In this document: piece by piece, positions 10,090 through 18,321 of the stretch
How the letters are laid out: every line of letters starts with the position of its first letter
How positions within the stretch are numbered: the stretch's first letter is position 1
Notes under the pieces: generated by a model
Seen by the model: only the letters and a program-made list of their open reading frames with translations
Database searches by the model: none
What the model was told of the DNA's origin: nothing
Position numbers and translations under genes: made by a program
IMG/VR virus record: IMGVR_UViG_3300022934_002389
Span: 1 to 64,000 of that record
Source: a virus
DNA length: 64,000 nucleotides
Reading direction: 5' to 3' (one strand)

Positions 10090-11970
10090 ATGAGTTATAA
10101 GATTAATAAAACAGATGGTACATTACTAGTAGATTTGATAGATGGGCGTATCGATCAAGATACCACTGACTTAACTCTTGTAGGACGTAACTATAAAGGT
10201 TACGGAGAAATTTTTAACGAAAATTTTGTGCAAATGTTAGAAAACTTTTCTAATACTGCTCCGCCGAGCAATCCATTAAGAGGTCAACTTTGGTACGACA
10301 CAGAAGAAGGCAGATTAAAAGTTTGGACAGGAACAGAATTTAAAGCAACTGATACAACAACAGTTTCAGACACACAGCCTACACTTATTGCAGGCGATGT
10401 TTGGATTGACAGCGGACGTAAGCAAATTTATTTTTCAGATGGTACATCAGATCTTATATTAGCAGGCCCTGGGTATACAGCACAGCAAGGCGAAACAGGC
10501 TGGCGTACTGTAACTGTAATTGATAATTTTGGTATTGAAAGAATAGTCGCCTTACTAATGATTTCAGGTTCTCCTGCTGCACTTGTAAGTAAAGAAGACT
10601 TTACAGCAGCAGCAACAGATGCAAATCTAGCACTTATTCCTAATTTTGCAATTACAATCAAAGCAGGTTTTAATATTTCAACAGCATTTGCTGATTTTGA
10701 GTTTGATGGCAATGCTGCAACTACAAGTGCATTACTTGACTCAACATTACAAAGTTATACACCAGACGATTTCTTAAAACTAGATCCGCCATTAGATAGT
10801 GGCAGCGGTCAGCGTAGAAATACTAGTAATGGTGTTATTTTTGTAAATGATGATAACGGTCTTTATGTAGGAACAGATGGTGATTTAAGAACTTTTGTAT
10901 CAGGAAATGAAGTATACCAAAGATTGCAAAACACTACAACCACTGCATTTAGAATGCAATACAAGTCAAGCGGTATTGACACTGACTTCTTTACCTTAGA
11001 TAGATCATCTGGTAGAATTGGTTTATTTACATCATCACCTACATCCACAGTTGACATTACAGGTGATTTAAAAATATCAGGAGATTTATTAGTTGAAGGC
11101 GATGCAACTTATTTGAATGTTGCGACATTACGTGTTGAAGACAAACAAATAGAATTAGCAACTACAGACGATAGTAGTACACAAACAGATGCACAAGTTA
11201 ATGAATCTGGTATTGTTGTTAAGGTAGACGATGGCGATGATAAAGAATGGATTTGGGAACTAGCAAATAATGCATGGAACACAAATAAACAAAATATAAA
11301 TCTAACAAGTGGCTATGCTTATATGATAGGAAACTCAAATGTTTTAACACAAAATGAATTGGGTGCAAGTGTTGTGAGTGCTCCAGGATTAACAAGCCTT
11401 GGTACACTGTCGAGTCTACAAGTAGATTATTTGAATTTGGATAATGCAACTATTACAGCAACTACTTTCCCGCTTAACATTATAAGTGAAGGCGATATTG
11501 TTGTTGCAGGCACAGGCGGTAGTCCAAATGTAAAAATTACAGGTGTAACATCACCTGAAGTTAGTGATCCGCCAGACTATGTTGCAACCAAGGGTTATGT
11601 AGACGAACTATATAAAGATACAGATATTAAATTTTCATTAGATATTACAGGACTTTCTAATATACAAATTGCATTAGTTTTAGAAGACTTGTTCCCTGCT
11701 GTAGGTTATAACACAGGTGTGTACTGTTTTGTTCACACTGTTGATTATAGTGCAGGCGGTACTACAAGTTTTGATGTAGATGATAGTTTAACAAAAAGTT
11801 TAGTTGCAGTTGATAGTAATGGTGTTCAAAACCAATCGGTCTTACAGGACATAAGTTTTACTACACAAGTAGCAACAGTATCATTTTCACCAACAAGAGG
11901 ACTAAAACGGTTTATTATTGACGGTGCCTATAACTGGATATTTGTTGACGATTTGGTATCTAGTGTGTAA
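10090..11970 (+). CDS. Fibre-type protein paralogous to the collar fibre
   Basis: 626 residues. The first ~95 residues clearly parallel the upstream fibre (L-V-G-R-N-Y-K-G-Y-G-E, N-E-N-F-V-Q-M-L-E-N-F, G-Q-L-W-Y-D-T). The middle has G-R-I-G-L-F-T-S-S-P-T-S-T-V-D-I-T-G-D-L and then L-R-V-E-D-K-Q-I-E-L-A-T, the shaft style of many phage fibres. No collar domain is present. The C-terminus instead ends with a beta-rich segment containing R-G-L-K-R-F-I-I-D-G-A-Y-N-W-I-F-V-D-D. An AGGGG Shine-Dalgarno precedes the ATG and only one base separates it from the gene before. I infer a fibre or fibre adaptor with a different tip. Confidence 0.75.
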   Translation: MSYKINKTDGTLLVDLIDGRIDQDTTDLTLVGRNYKGYGEIFNENFVQMLENFSNTAPPSNPLRGQLWYDTEEGRLKVWTGTEFKATDTTTVSDTQPTLIAGDVWIDSGRKQIYFSDGTSDLILAGPGYTAQQGETGWRTVTVIDNFGIERIVALLMISGSPAALVSKEDFTAAATDANLALIPNFAITIKAGFNISTAFADFEFDGNAATTSALLDSTLQSYTPDDFLKLDPPLDSGSGQRRNTSNGVIFVNDDNGLYVGTDGDLRTFVSGNEVYQRLQNTTTTAFRMQYKSSGIDTDFFTLDRSSGRIGLFTSSPTSTVDITGDLKISGDLLVEGDATYLNVATLRVEDKQIELATTDDSSTQTDAQVNESGIVVKVDDGDDKEWIWELANNAWNTNKQNINLTSGYAYMIGNSNVLTQNELGASVVSAPGLTSLGTLSSLQVDYLNLDNATITATTFPLNIISEGDIVVAGTGGSPNVKITGVTSPEVSDPPDYVATKGYVDELYKDTDIKFSLDITGLSNIQIALVLEDLFPAVGYNTGVYCFVHTVDYSAGGTTSFDVDDSLTKSLVAVDSNGVQNQSVLQDISFTTQVATVSFSPTRGLKRFIIDGAYNWIFVDDLVSSV

Positions 11971-11973
11971 TTA

Positions 11974-11982
11974 GGTAAATAC
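11974..11982 (+). promoter_or_regulatory. Candidate T4-type late promoter
   Basis: GGTAAATAC lies in a 36-base intergenic gap and ends 24 nt before the ATG of the next fibre gene. It shares TAAATAC and almost the same distance with the motifs before 15715 and 13498. A GAGGGAG ribosome-binding site follows at 11989-11995. T4-type late promoters need the phage late sigma factor, which is not in this window. Confidence 0.5.
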
Positions 11983-12006
11983 AGTGCAGAGGGAGTAAGC
12001 TCACAA

Positions 12007-13470
12007 ATGGCATATACAATTAATAGATTTAACGGCACAGTCTTAACAAATGTTGAAGACGGCACAATTAACACTACTACAGATTTGAAGTTAGTAGGGA
12101 AGAATTATAGTGGTTACGGTGAAAGCCAAAACGAAAACTTTTTGTTTTTGTTAGAAAATTTTGCAGGTGTAAATGCACCTACAAAACCAATCAGTGGTAT
12201 GATTTGGTTTGACAGTGGAACTAACAAACTTAAATTTTATAATGGAACATCATGGAAGCCAGCAGGCGGCACTGAAATAAGCACAACAGCACCAGCAGGA
12301 TCATCAGAGGGAGACTTTTGGTGGGATAGCAACAACGAGCAGTTTTATGTAAGATCAGCATCTGGCAACTGGGTGTTAATTGGTCCACAAGGTGTTGGCG
12401 CAGGATTTGGTGTAACACAAACTAAAAGTCTTACACTTACAGATACTACAGGTACCATTCATGCCATTTTGGCTACCTATGTAGAAGACACTGTAATTTC
12501 AACTATCAGTCCAGATACATTTACTCCTAACACAGCAAGTGCAATTACAGGTTTCCCAACAATTTATGCAGGTATTACACTCCTAAATTCAAATTCAGGA
12601 GAAACAACAACTACACATAGATTCTATGGTACTGCAACTAATGCTGACAAACTAGGTGGATTAAGTTCTAGTGATTTTGTTAGATCAACAGGTACAACAA
12701 ACTTTAGTTCTCTAGTTACATTTAGTGATATTGGATTTACATTAGGTACAGGCACAGATTTAACTTTTGAAATAGATACAGACGGTATTACACCTGTATT
12801 TAAAATGAATCAAGATAAGTTGCGTATTAAAGATAGTTCAGGCAATGTTGTAGTTTATTGGGATGCAACAGGTATGCATCCTGGTGCAAATGCAAACGGC
12901 ACAATTTACAATTTAGGAAAAGGTGCTGAAAAATTTGAAAATGTATATGCAACAACTTTTAATGGTACAGCAACACAAGCAGATACTTTAAAAGTTGGAA
13001 GTGCATATAGAAGTGCAGCAACTTCTGCAACATTTGATAGTATTGCAGCAAGAGATAGTGCAGGTAACCTAACAGCCGTTGTGTTTAGTGGTACAGCAAC
13101 TAAAGCAAGATATGCCGACTTAGCAGAAAAATATACTACAGGTGATATAGATTTAGAGCCAGGAACAGCAGTAGCAGTAGGTACAGATGATTGTTGCGAA
13201 GTAGTACCAGCAAAGTCAAGCGATATTTGCATTGGAGTTGTATCAACTGATCCTGCAATTATGATGAATAGTGAAGCAGATGGTCAATACATTGCACTAA
13301 AAGGTCGTGTTCCTGTAAAAGTAGAAGGTCCTGTAAAAAAAGGACAAGCAATTTATGCATGGGAAGATGGTATTTGTAAAACAGTAGCAACCACTGCACT
13401 AATAGGTGTAGCACTTGAAACTAAAGACTCAGATGATGTAGGATTAGTGGAGTGTGTGCTAAAAGTATAA
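12007..13470 (+). CDS. Fibre-type protein with chaperone/autocleavage-like C-terminus
   Basis: 487 residues. It shares the N-terminal fibre module of the two preceding genes (K-N-Y-S-G-Y-G-E, N-E-N-F-L-F-L-L-E-N-F, G-M-I-W-F-D-S, G-T-S-W-K-P-A-G-G). The last ~125 residues read Y-A-D-L-A-E-K-Y, then L-E-P-G-T-A-V-A-V, I-G-V-V-S-T-D-P-A-I-M-M-N, A-L-K-G-R-V-P-V-K-V and K-G-Q-A-I-Y. This is the pattern of the C-terminal domain common in phage fibres and related to Peptidase_G2/intramolecular chaperone regions. Whether it is cleaved is unknown. It has its own candidate late promoter, so it may be expressed apart from the two upstream paralogues. Confidence 0.75.
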   Translation: MAYTINRFNGTVLTNVEDGTINTTTDLKLVGKNYSGYGESQNENFLFLLENFAGVNAPTKPISGMIWFDSGTNKLKFYNGTSWKPAGGTEISTTAPAGSSEGDFWWDSNNEQFYVRSASGNWVLIGPQGVGAGFGVTQTKSLTLTDTTGTIHAILATYVEDTVISTISPDTFTPNTASAITGFPTIYAGITLLNSNSGETTTTHRFYGTATNADKLGGLSSSDFVRSTGTTNFSSLVTFSDIGFTLGTGTDLTFEIDTDGITPVFKMNQDKLRIKDSSGNVVVYWDATGMHPGANANGTIYNLGKGAEKFENVYATTFNGTATQADTLKVGSAYRSAATSATFDSIAARDSAGNLTAVVFSGTATKARYADLAEKYTTGDIDLEPGTAVAVGTDDCCEVVPAKSSDICIGVVSTDPAIMMNSEADGQYIALKGRVPVKVEGPVKKGQAIYAWEDGICKTVATTALIGVALETKDSDDVGLVECVLKV

Positions 13471-13473
13471 ATA
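13466..13473 (+). promoter_or_regulatory. T4-type late promoter, exact TATAAATA
   Basis: A perfect match to the T4 late consensus TATAAATA, overlapping the stop codon of the upstream gene and ending 24 nt before the ATG at 13498, with a TTAGGAG ribosome-binding site between. Position and spacing are what is expected for a phage late promoter in front of a virion gene. Confidence 0.65.
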
Positions 13474-13497
13474 TACTAGTACTTATTAGGAGTTTCG

Positions 13498-14385
13498 ATG
13501 GCAGTAGGATCAGTAATATCAGCAGCACGTTACAATGCAATTCAGTCTCAAGTTGAACAAGTTTTAGGTGTTGGATCCGGCCGATTTGGTTATAACAATA
13601 CAGTAACTAGTGCTCCGGTTTCAAGCGGATCAGGCACAGTAAACGAAGTGCATATGTCAGCACTAAAAGCAGACTTAACAGATGCTTATGTACACCAAAC
13701 TGGATCATCTCCTACACCTTTAACTAGTGTTGCTGTTGCAGATGATATTACAGATGCTGTATATTTAGAATACGAAACAATTGGAAATTACATATATCTA
13801 AATAAAGATGATTTGTATGCTTCTACTCAAGCAAGTGTAGAATCTAAAGTTTCATCATCAAGAGGTACTTCTAGTCCTTGGGGAGATATTTCATCAAGAG
13901 AAACAATTACACACGAATTTACAGCGACATTTACTGATGCAAATCATAGACGTGCATTTTTCAATGCAGGAGGTCAAGTTAGAGTTAGCACAACAGTAAC
14001 AAATGCATCTGGTGCAAAAGGATCTGACTGGGCATCTATGATGTCAGCAATAGGTACAGTCGCTATGGATAGATCACAAACTACTGCATCATCGCCTGGA
14101 ACATCGATTGGTAATTATGATCTTAACACAACGTATCAAACAATTTTTACTAAATCAGGTTCTGGTGTTTATGCAAGCAATAGTTATACTATTAAAGCTA
14201 AAGCAGACAGTGATACAGTTTTAAGATTTAAAGTTGAATTTTATGACGGTATTCCTGCAATTGGTGCTGGTGGCACTGATGAAGCAGTTATTGCAGATAT
14301 TACATCAAGTGTTTCTCAACTAAGGGCAACGGGTTCATATGTGTCAGTACCGACTCCGACATACGCTAACGTTTCTACCTTATAA
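13498..14385 (+). CDS. Putative virion protein, paralogue of the next gene
   Basis: 295 residues. The N-terminus (V-I-S-A-A-R-Y-N-A-I-Q-S-Q-V) and the segment A-Y-V-H-Q-T-G-S match the next gene in order and spacing. The C-terminal half has H-E-F-T-A-T-F-T-D, F-F-N-A-G-G-Q-V-R and W-A-S-M-M-S-A-I-G-T-V-A-M-D, again mirrored there. No named domain is recognised. An exact late-promoter motif and GGAG precede the ATG. The context (fibre genes before, sister gene after) argues for a virion component, perhaps a fibre or accessory decoration protein. Confidence 0.65.
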   Translation: MAVGSVISAARYNAIQSQVEQVLGVGSGRFGYNNTVTSAPVSSGSGTVNEVHMSALKADLTDAYVHQTGSSPTPLTSVAVADDITDAVYLEYETIGNYIYLNKDDLYASTQASVESKVSSSRGTSSPWGDISSRETITHEFTATFTDANHRRAFFNAGGQVRVSTTVTNASGAKGSDWASMMSAIGTVAMDRSQTTASSPGTSIGNYDLNTTYQTIFTKSGSGVYASNSYTIKAKADSDTVLRFKVEFYDGIPAIGAGGTDEAVIADITSSVSQLRATGSYVSVPTPTYANVSTL

Positions 14386-14388
14386 GTA
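14381..14388 (+). promoter_or_regulatory. Weak late-promoter-like motif
   Basis: TATAAGTA matches TATAAATA at 7 of 8 positions and overlaps the stop codon of the upstream gene, but it ends only 15 nt before the next ATG. It may be chance in AT-rich sequence, or a minor promoter for the second paralogue. Confidence 0.25.
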
Positions 14389-14403
14389 CAGTAGGAGTTA
14401 CTA

Positions 14404-15675
14404 ATGCCGTTTACTATTGGCCAAACAATTACTGCATCTAATTATAATACACTTCGTACAAACGTACTAGGTGTGTATCAAACTCTGTACGGACAATCAC
14501 CTTATTCTAGCACAGTAACTGGTAATAGCACTCCTAATGCAGGTGATGGTGATCAAATTACAACCACTGAAATGTTGAATTTATTTTTAGATGTTCAGGC
14601 AGCATACTTGCATCAAACAGGAAGTGTTAACAGTAATATTGCAGTACCAGAAGTTGGTTTAACAGTATCAGCAGACGAATCTGAAGCAGGCGGCCATAGC
14701 GGTATGATACTTGCTGTAGGTTTAACAAATCCTGCAACTATAACAACAGACACAAACCATAATTTAAAAGATGGAGTGTTAATAACATTTAATGACGTAG
14801 AAGGTACTACTGAACTAAACGGATTAAGTTACTATGTCAAAGTTACAGGGTCAGCCGATATAGAATTGTATACAAACAGTGCGTTGACAACAGGTCTAAA
14901 TGCAACAGGCTATACTACATTTAGCGGATACGGGCATTGGAATGCTCAAGCAACAGCAGTAACAGACGGCACAAAAATGGGTTACAATGATTATGAAACA
15001 GCGATTTTAGATGTTGTAAACTTTAATGGAGAAGTATCAGGTTGGCCTTTGCTTACCAACTTTACTTTAGGAACACCTACTGCAAGTGCAACAAGAACAG
15101 CAAGTTGGGGCGGTACAGGTACAGGCGGCAGCGGTCCGCCTAATAGCATTTATCATGTAGTAACAGTGACATTTACAAGTGCTGCCGCATTAGGATATTA
15201 TTTCAACGCTGGCGGCCAAATAAGATTTAATGCTTCTGCGTCAGGCGGCTCTGATCCTAAAGATACAGAATGGATCGGTATGCTTAGTGCTATGGGCACA
15301 ATATCATTTGACAAATATGATACTTCTGCAAGTAGCGGTACAAGTGCAGGCTTAGGCGCAGACGATCTAACAGCCTCATATCAAACTTTGCTAACTAAAT
15401 CAGGAAGCGGTGCTTATGCAAATAACGAATATACACTTGAAGGACTTAAATCTGCTGGTAATGTGTTGAGATTTAGAATCAGCATGAATGACGATTACAC
15501 CGGTACATTTTTTGATTACGACATAACTGCTGATTTTGATAGTTCTTGCACTTCTTTTAGACCAGACAGTAGTTTTACATATAATTCTACAACATATACA
15601 GCAGTTGATTTACCTCATCCTACAATATCAAACGCTACAGAATTGACTGCCGATTTAGCAAGTCCTCCGTCATAA
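14404..15675 (+). CDS. Putative virion protein, paralogue with inserted beta-domain
   Basis: 423 residues. It is related to the previous gene at both ends (I-T-A-S-N-Y-N-T-L-R at the N-terminus, A-Y-L-H-Q-T-G-S, then Y-Y-F-N-A-G-G-Q-I-R-F and W-I-G-M-L-S-A-M-G-T-I-S-F-D). Between them, residues ~105-180 hold an extra module: T-N-H-N-L-K-D-G-V-L-I-T-F, T-E-L-N-G-L-S-Y-Y-V, and Y-T-T-F-S-G-Y-G. This resembles the small beta-barrel of the E1 FCCH type that recurs in phage tail proteins. It is the last clear structural gene before the biosynthetic block. GTAGGAG precedes the ATG. Confidence 0.65.
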   Translation: MPFTIGQTITASNYNTLRTNVLGVYQTLYGQSPYSSTVTGNSTPNAGDGDQITTTEMLNLFLDVQAAYLHQTGSVNSNIAVPEVGLTVSADESEAGGHSGMILAVGLTNPATITTDTNHNLKDGVLITFNDVEGTTELNGLSYYVKVTGSADIELYTNSALTTGLNATGYTTFSGYGHWNAQATAVTDGTKMGYNDYETAILDVVNFNGEVSGWPLLTNFTLGTPTASATRTASWGGTGTGGSGPPNSIYHVVTVTFTSAAALGYYFNAGGQIRFNASASGGSDPKDTEWIGMLSAMGTISFDKYDTSASSGTSAGLGADDLTASYQTLLTKSGSGAYANNEYTLEGLKSAGNVLRFRISMNDDYTGTFFDYDITADFDSSCTSFRPDSSFTYNSTTYTAVDLPHPTISNATELTADLASPPS

Positions 15676-15679
15676 TTAA

Positions 15680-15688
15680 GTTAAATAC
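15680..15688 (+). promoter_or_regulatory. Candidate T4-type late promoter before the biosynthetic block
   Basis: GTTAAATAC lies in the 39-base gap and ends 26 nt before the ATG at 15715, with GTAGGAG between. If active, this is the promoter that opens the long co-directional block of overlapping genes downstream, which would make at least its beginning a late transcript. Confidence 0.5.
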
Positions 15689-15714
15689 GTACATTATTAT
15701 GTAGGAGTATCCGT

Positions 15715-16062
15715 ATGGACGATCGTCTTGAACAAGCAATAGATTCTGCCAATTTTTTAATTACATTAGAAAATACAAAACGCATATTGAAAGAGCAATA
15801 TAAAGAATCTTTGGTTTGCTATCATAACAAAGGACAATTTAGTATTAGCATGGAACTTATAAGTTATTTGCAAACACTAATAGGCATGAATCAAACAGAA
15901 ACTGTTCTAATTGACGATCACGATATTCCTATTCAAATCGAAAATTTAAAACTTTTTGTTTTAGAAGTAATGAATCAATTTTATAATGCAAACAACAAAT
16001 ATCTTATAGAGTATAACAAACTTGTTAAAAAGAGGTCAACAAAGGATATTGTAGAAGTATGA
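15715..16062 (+). CDS. Small helical protein of unknown function
   Basis: 115 residues, largely predicted helical by eye, with charged/hydrophobic spacing and no Cys or catalytic motif I can recognise. It contains an H-D-I-P-I-Q-I segment in the middle and a Lys/Arg-rich tail. It sits at the junction between virion genes and the glycosyltransferase block, and its TGA overlaps the next ATG (ATGA). It could be a virion accessory protein or a partner of the glycosyltransferases. Position alone cannot decide. Confidence 0.6.
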   Translation: MDDRLEQAIDSANFLITLENTKRILKEQYKESLVCYHNKGQFSISMELISYLQTLIGMNQTETVLIDDHDIPIQIENLKLFVLEVMNQFYNANNKYLIEYNKLVKKRSTKDIVEV

Positions 16063-16910
16063 GCAAAGGTGTCCTCTTTATTGCAAGAAACAATAAAGAA
16101 ATTAACTATCTTTACCAAGCAGTGTTCAATGCACACAGAGTACACAAATATTTAGGTGTACCTGTTTCGATAATTACAGATAACAAAGAATATTTAGAAA
16201 CACGATTCGATAGTCATCCTTTTGAACATGTTATAGAAATTCCAAACGATCAAGATTATGGATATAGAAAATACAATGACGGAACGTATTCTAAAAGAAA
16301 TTTAGAATGGAAAAACACTTCACGGGCAAAAGCATACGACCTTTCTCCTTACGAAGAAACACTATTATTAGATACAGATTATATAATTGCAAATAGTTTG
16401 TTAAAAGATTGTTTTAACCAATTACATGATTTTTTAATTTATAAGGATAGTGTTGAACTTAGTGGATGGAGAGACGTATCAGAATTTGAATTATGTAGTG
16501 ACAAGACAATAGATTTTTATTGGGCAACTTGTGTATATTTTAGAAAAAGTCCTGACAACAAACGGTTCTTTGATCTGCTTCATCATATATCAGAGAATTG
16601 GGAACATTATAGAAACTTGTACCAAATTAAAAGTGCAATTTTTCGTAATGATTATGTTTTTAGTGTTGCAATACACATAATGAATGGACATTATAAAAAC
16701 GGGTTTGCAAAAACTTTACCTGGTAAATTGTTTTATACAATTGATAGAGATTTGCTTATTGACATTGATGGCGATGATTTTTTATTTTGTTTAGAGAAAA
16801 AAGATAGTTTTGGTAATTACATGCCATTGAGAATGAGAGGTTCTAATGTACATGTAATGAATAAATTTAGTTTAACGAGAGCAATGTATGTCCCAGAATT
16901 CAAAGATTAA
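16059..16910 (+). CDS. GT-A-type glycosyltransferase-like protein
   Basis: 283 residues. The N-terminus has a beta-strand/helix start (G-V-L-F-I-A-R-N-N) followed by V-P-V-S-I-I-T-D-N, the layout of GT-A nucleotide-sugar transferases. L-L-L-D-T-D-Y at residues 102-108 gives a D105-x-D107 metal/nucleotide-sugar binding motif after A-K-A-Y-D-L-S-P-Y. The next gene is a related protein (D-V-D in the same place). It overlaps its upstream neighbour by 4 bases. It probably transfers a sugar from a nucleotide donor. Donor and acceptor are unknown. Confidence 0.7.
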   Translation: MSKGVLFIARNNKEINYLYQAVFNAHRVHKYLGVPVSIITDNKEYLETRFDSHPFEHVIEIPNDQDYGYRKYNDGTYSKRNLEWKNTSRAKAYDLSPYEETLLLDTDYIIANSLLKDCFNQLHDFLIYKDSVELSGWRDVSEFELCSDKTIDFYWATCVYFRKSPDNKRFFDLLHHISENWEHYRNLYQIKSAIFRNDYVFSVAIHIMNGHYKNGFAKTLPGKLFYTIDRDLLIDIDGDDFLFCLEKKDSFGNYMPLRMRGSNVHVMNKFSLTRAMYVPEFKD

Positions 16911-17742
16911 TTTTACATTGTTTGCACAAAATACAGATGTTGATTATGTTCAGCAAGCATGTCTTTGCGCAATGAGTATTAAAAATTCAAATCCGAACAG
17001 TTCTATTTGTTTGGTAACAAATGATGTTGTGCCTGATAAGTATCAAAATTTATTTGATTATATAAAAGAAATACCTTGGGGAGATGCTGCACAAGGACAA
17101 GAATGGAAGATTCATAATCGCTGGAAATTATACCATGTTACTCCGTATGATAATACAATTGTATTAGATGTTGATATGCTTGTGCTAGACGACATTAGCC
17201 GTTGGTGGGAATTTTTACAAACAAAGGAATTATTTTTTACATCAAATGTAAGAACATATAGAAATGATATTGTCACAAGTAGATTTTATAGGCCAGCATT
17301 TGATAAATTTTATTTGCCAGATACTTATGTGGGATTTTATTATTTTAAAAAATCTGATCTAGCACACACTTATTTTAAATGGCTCGAACTAGCAGTTAAT
17401 AATTGGGAAAAGTTTCAAGGAGATTTTGCAGGAGGCAAATACTATCAGCGTGTAGCAAGTATTGACATGCTGACTGCAATAATTATAAAAATTCTTGGAA
17501 TCGAAAACGAAGTCACCTGCAAAGTTAGAGATTATCCCCATTTTACACATATGAAGTTACATTGCCAAAATTGGACTAATGTTAAAGTAGACAGTTGGCA
17601 AAAGTATGTAGGCACATATCTTACAAATGACGGTAAATTAAAAATAGGCAACTATTTCCAACAAGGTGTCTTTCATTATACAGAAGATGACTTTGTAAAC
17701 GATAGAATTATAAACATATATGAAAAGCTTGTAGGAGTTTAA
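16888..17742 (+). CDS. GT-A-type glycosyltransferase-like protein
   Basis: 284 residues. It is a sister of the preceding gene: an early F-T-L-F-A-Q-N-T-D strand, then S-I-C-L-V-T-N-D, and V-L-D-V-D-M-L with D94-x-D96 as the DxD motif. A later Y-V-G-F-Y-Y-F-K segment and G-G-K-Y-Y-Q-R resemble acceptor-loop regions. It overlaps the previous gene by 23 bases, and the next start follows its stop directly. The paired arrangement suggests two successive glycosyl transfers in one pathway. Confidence 0.7.
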   Translation: MSQNSKINFTLFAQNTDVDYVQQACLCAMSIKNSNPNSSICLVTNDVVPDKYQNLFDYIKEIPWGDAAQGQEWKIHNRWKLYHVTPYDNTIVLDVDMLVLDDISRWWEFLQTKELFFTSNVRTYRNDIVTSRFYRPAFDKFYLPDTYVGFYYFKKSDLAHTYFKWLELAVNNWEKFQGDFAGGKYYQRVASIDMLTAIIIKILGIENEVTCKVRDYPHFTHMKLHCQNWTNVKVDSWQKYVGTYLTNDGKLKIGNYFQQGVFHYTEDDFVNDRIINIYEKLVGV

Positions 17743-18321
17743 ATGTTACAAATATCTACTAACAAATTTATTTACTTTGATGAAAATGGAGAACTTTTAT
17801 CTGTTAGCAATACTAACGCAGAAGAAGGGAACTGGATTGAAGTAGACATTGATGCAGTTAAAGATATTTTAGATGCAAAGGATTCTATGACAAATTATAG
17901 TGTTGCATTTGATAGCACTACAAAAAAATATGAACTAAAGCATAAACTTATAGCAGTAGACTTCAATACTGATATATGGTATGACATTTTTGAAATACCA
18001 ATTACAGAAAAAGCAGATGTAATTGTTACACAAGATTGTAAAAATAAAGAATGGTTATTTGAACTAGATCCTATGATAGTAAAAGAAACAAAATCTAAAG
18101 ACTCTTTTTATAACTTTCCTATGCAATTCTCGATCACAGAGTTTAATGATCCTCATAATTTATTGCAGTTTATTAAGTTTGGCTTTAGAGATTTGATAGA
18201 AGAAAATGTAGTAAAAGTTGCGTTTGATGATAATTTTAAGGTAGACAAAACTGACATAAGTGTGTATACTATTAAAAAATTCGATACCTATTGTCGGAGA
18301 ATGGTGAATGAGCAAATTTAA
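17743..18321 (+). CDS. Hypothetical protein
   Basis: 192 residues with no motif I recognise. The N-terminal third looks beta-rich (T-N-K-F-I-Y-F-D-E-N-G-E-L-L-S-V). The rest is acidic and Lys-rich, with single Cys residues near residue 110 and near the C-terminus. GTAGGAG lies just before the ATG, which follows the stop of the glycosyltransferase with no gap. The 3' end overlaps the next glycosyltransferase-like gene by 14 bases. Its placement between sugar-transfer genes suggests membership of the pathway but not a function. Confidence 0.6.
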   Translation: MLQISTNKFIYFDENGELLSVSNTNAEEGNWIEVDIDAVKDILDAKDSMTNYSVAFDSTTKKYELKHKLIAVDFNTDIWYDIFEIPITEKADVIVTQDCKNKEWLFELDPMIVKETKSKDSFYNFPMQFSITEFNDPHNLLQFIKFGFRDLIEENVVKVAFDDNFKVDKTDISVYTIKKFDTYCRRMVNEQI

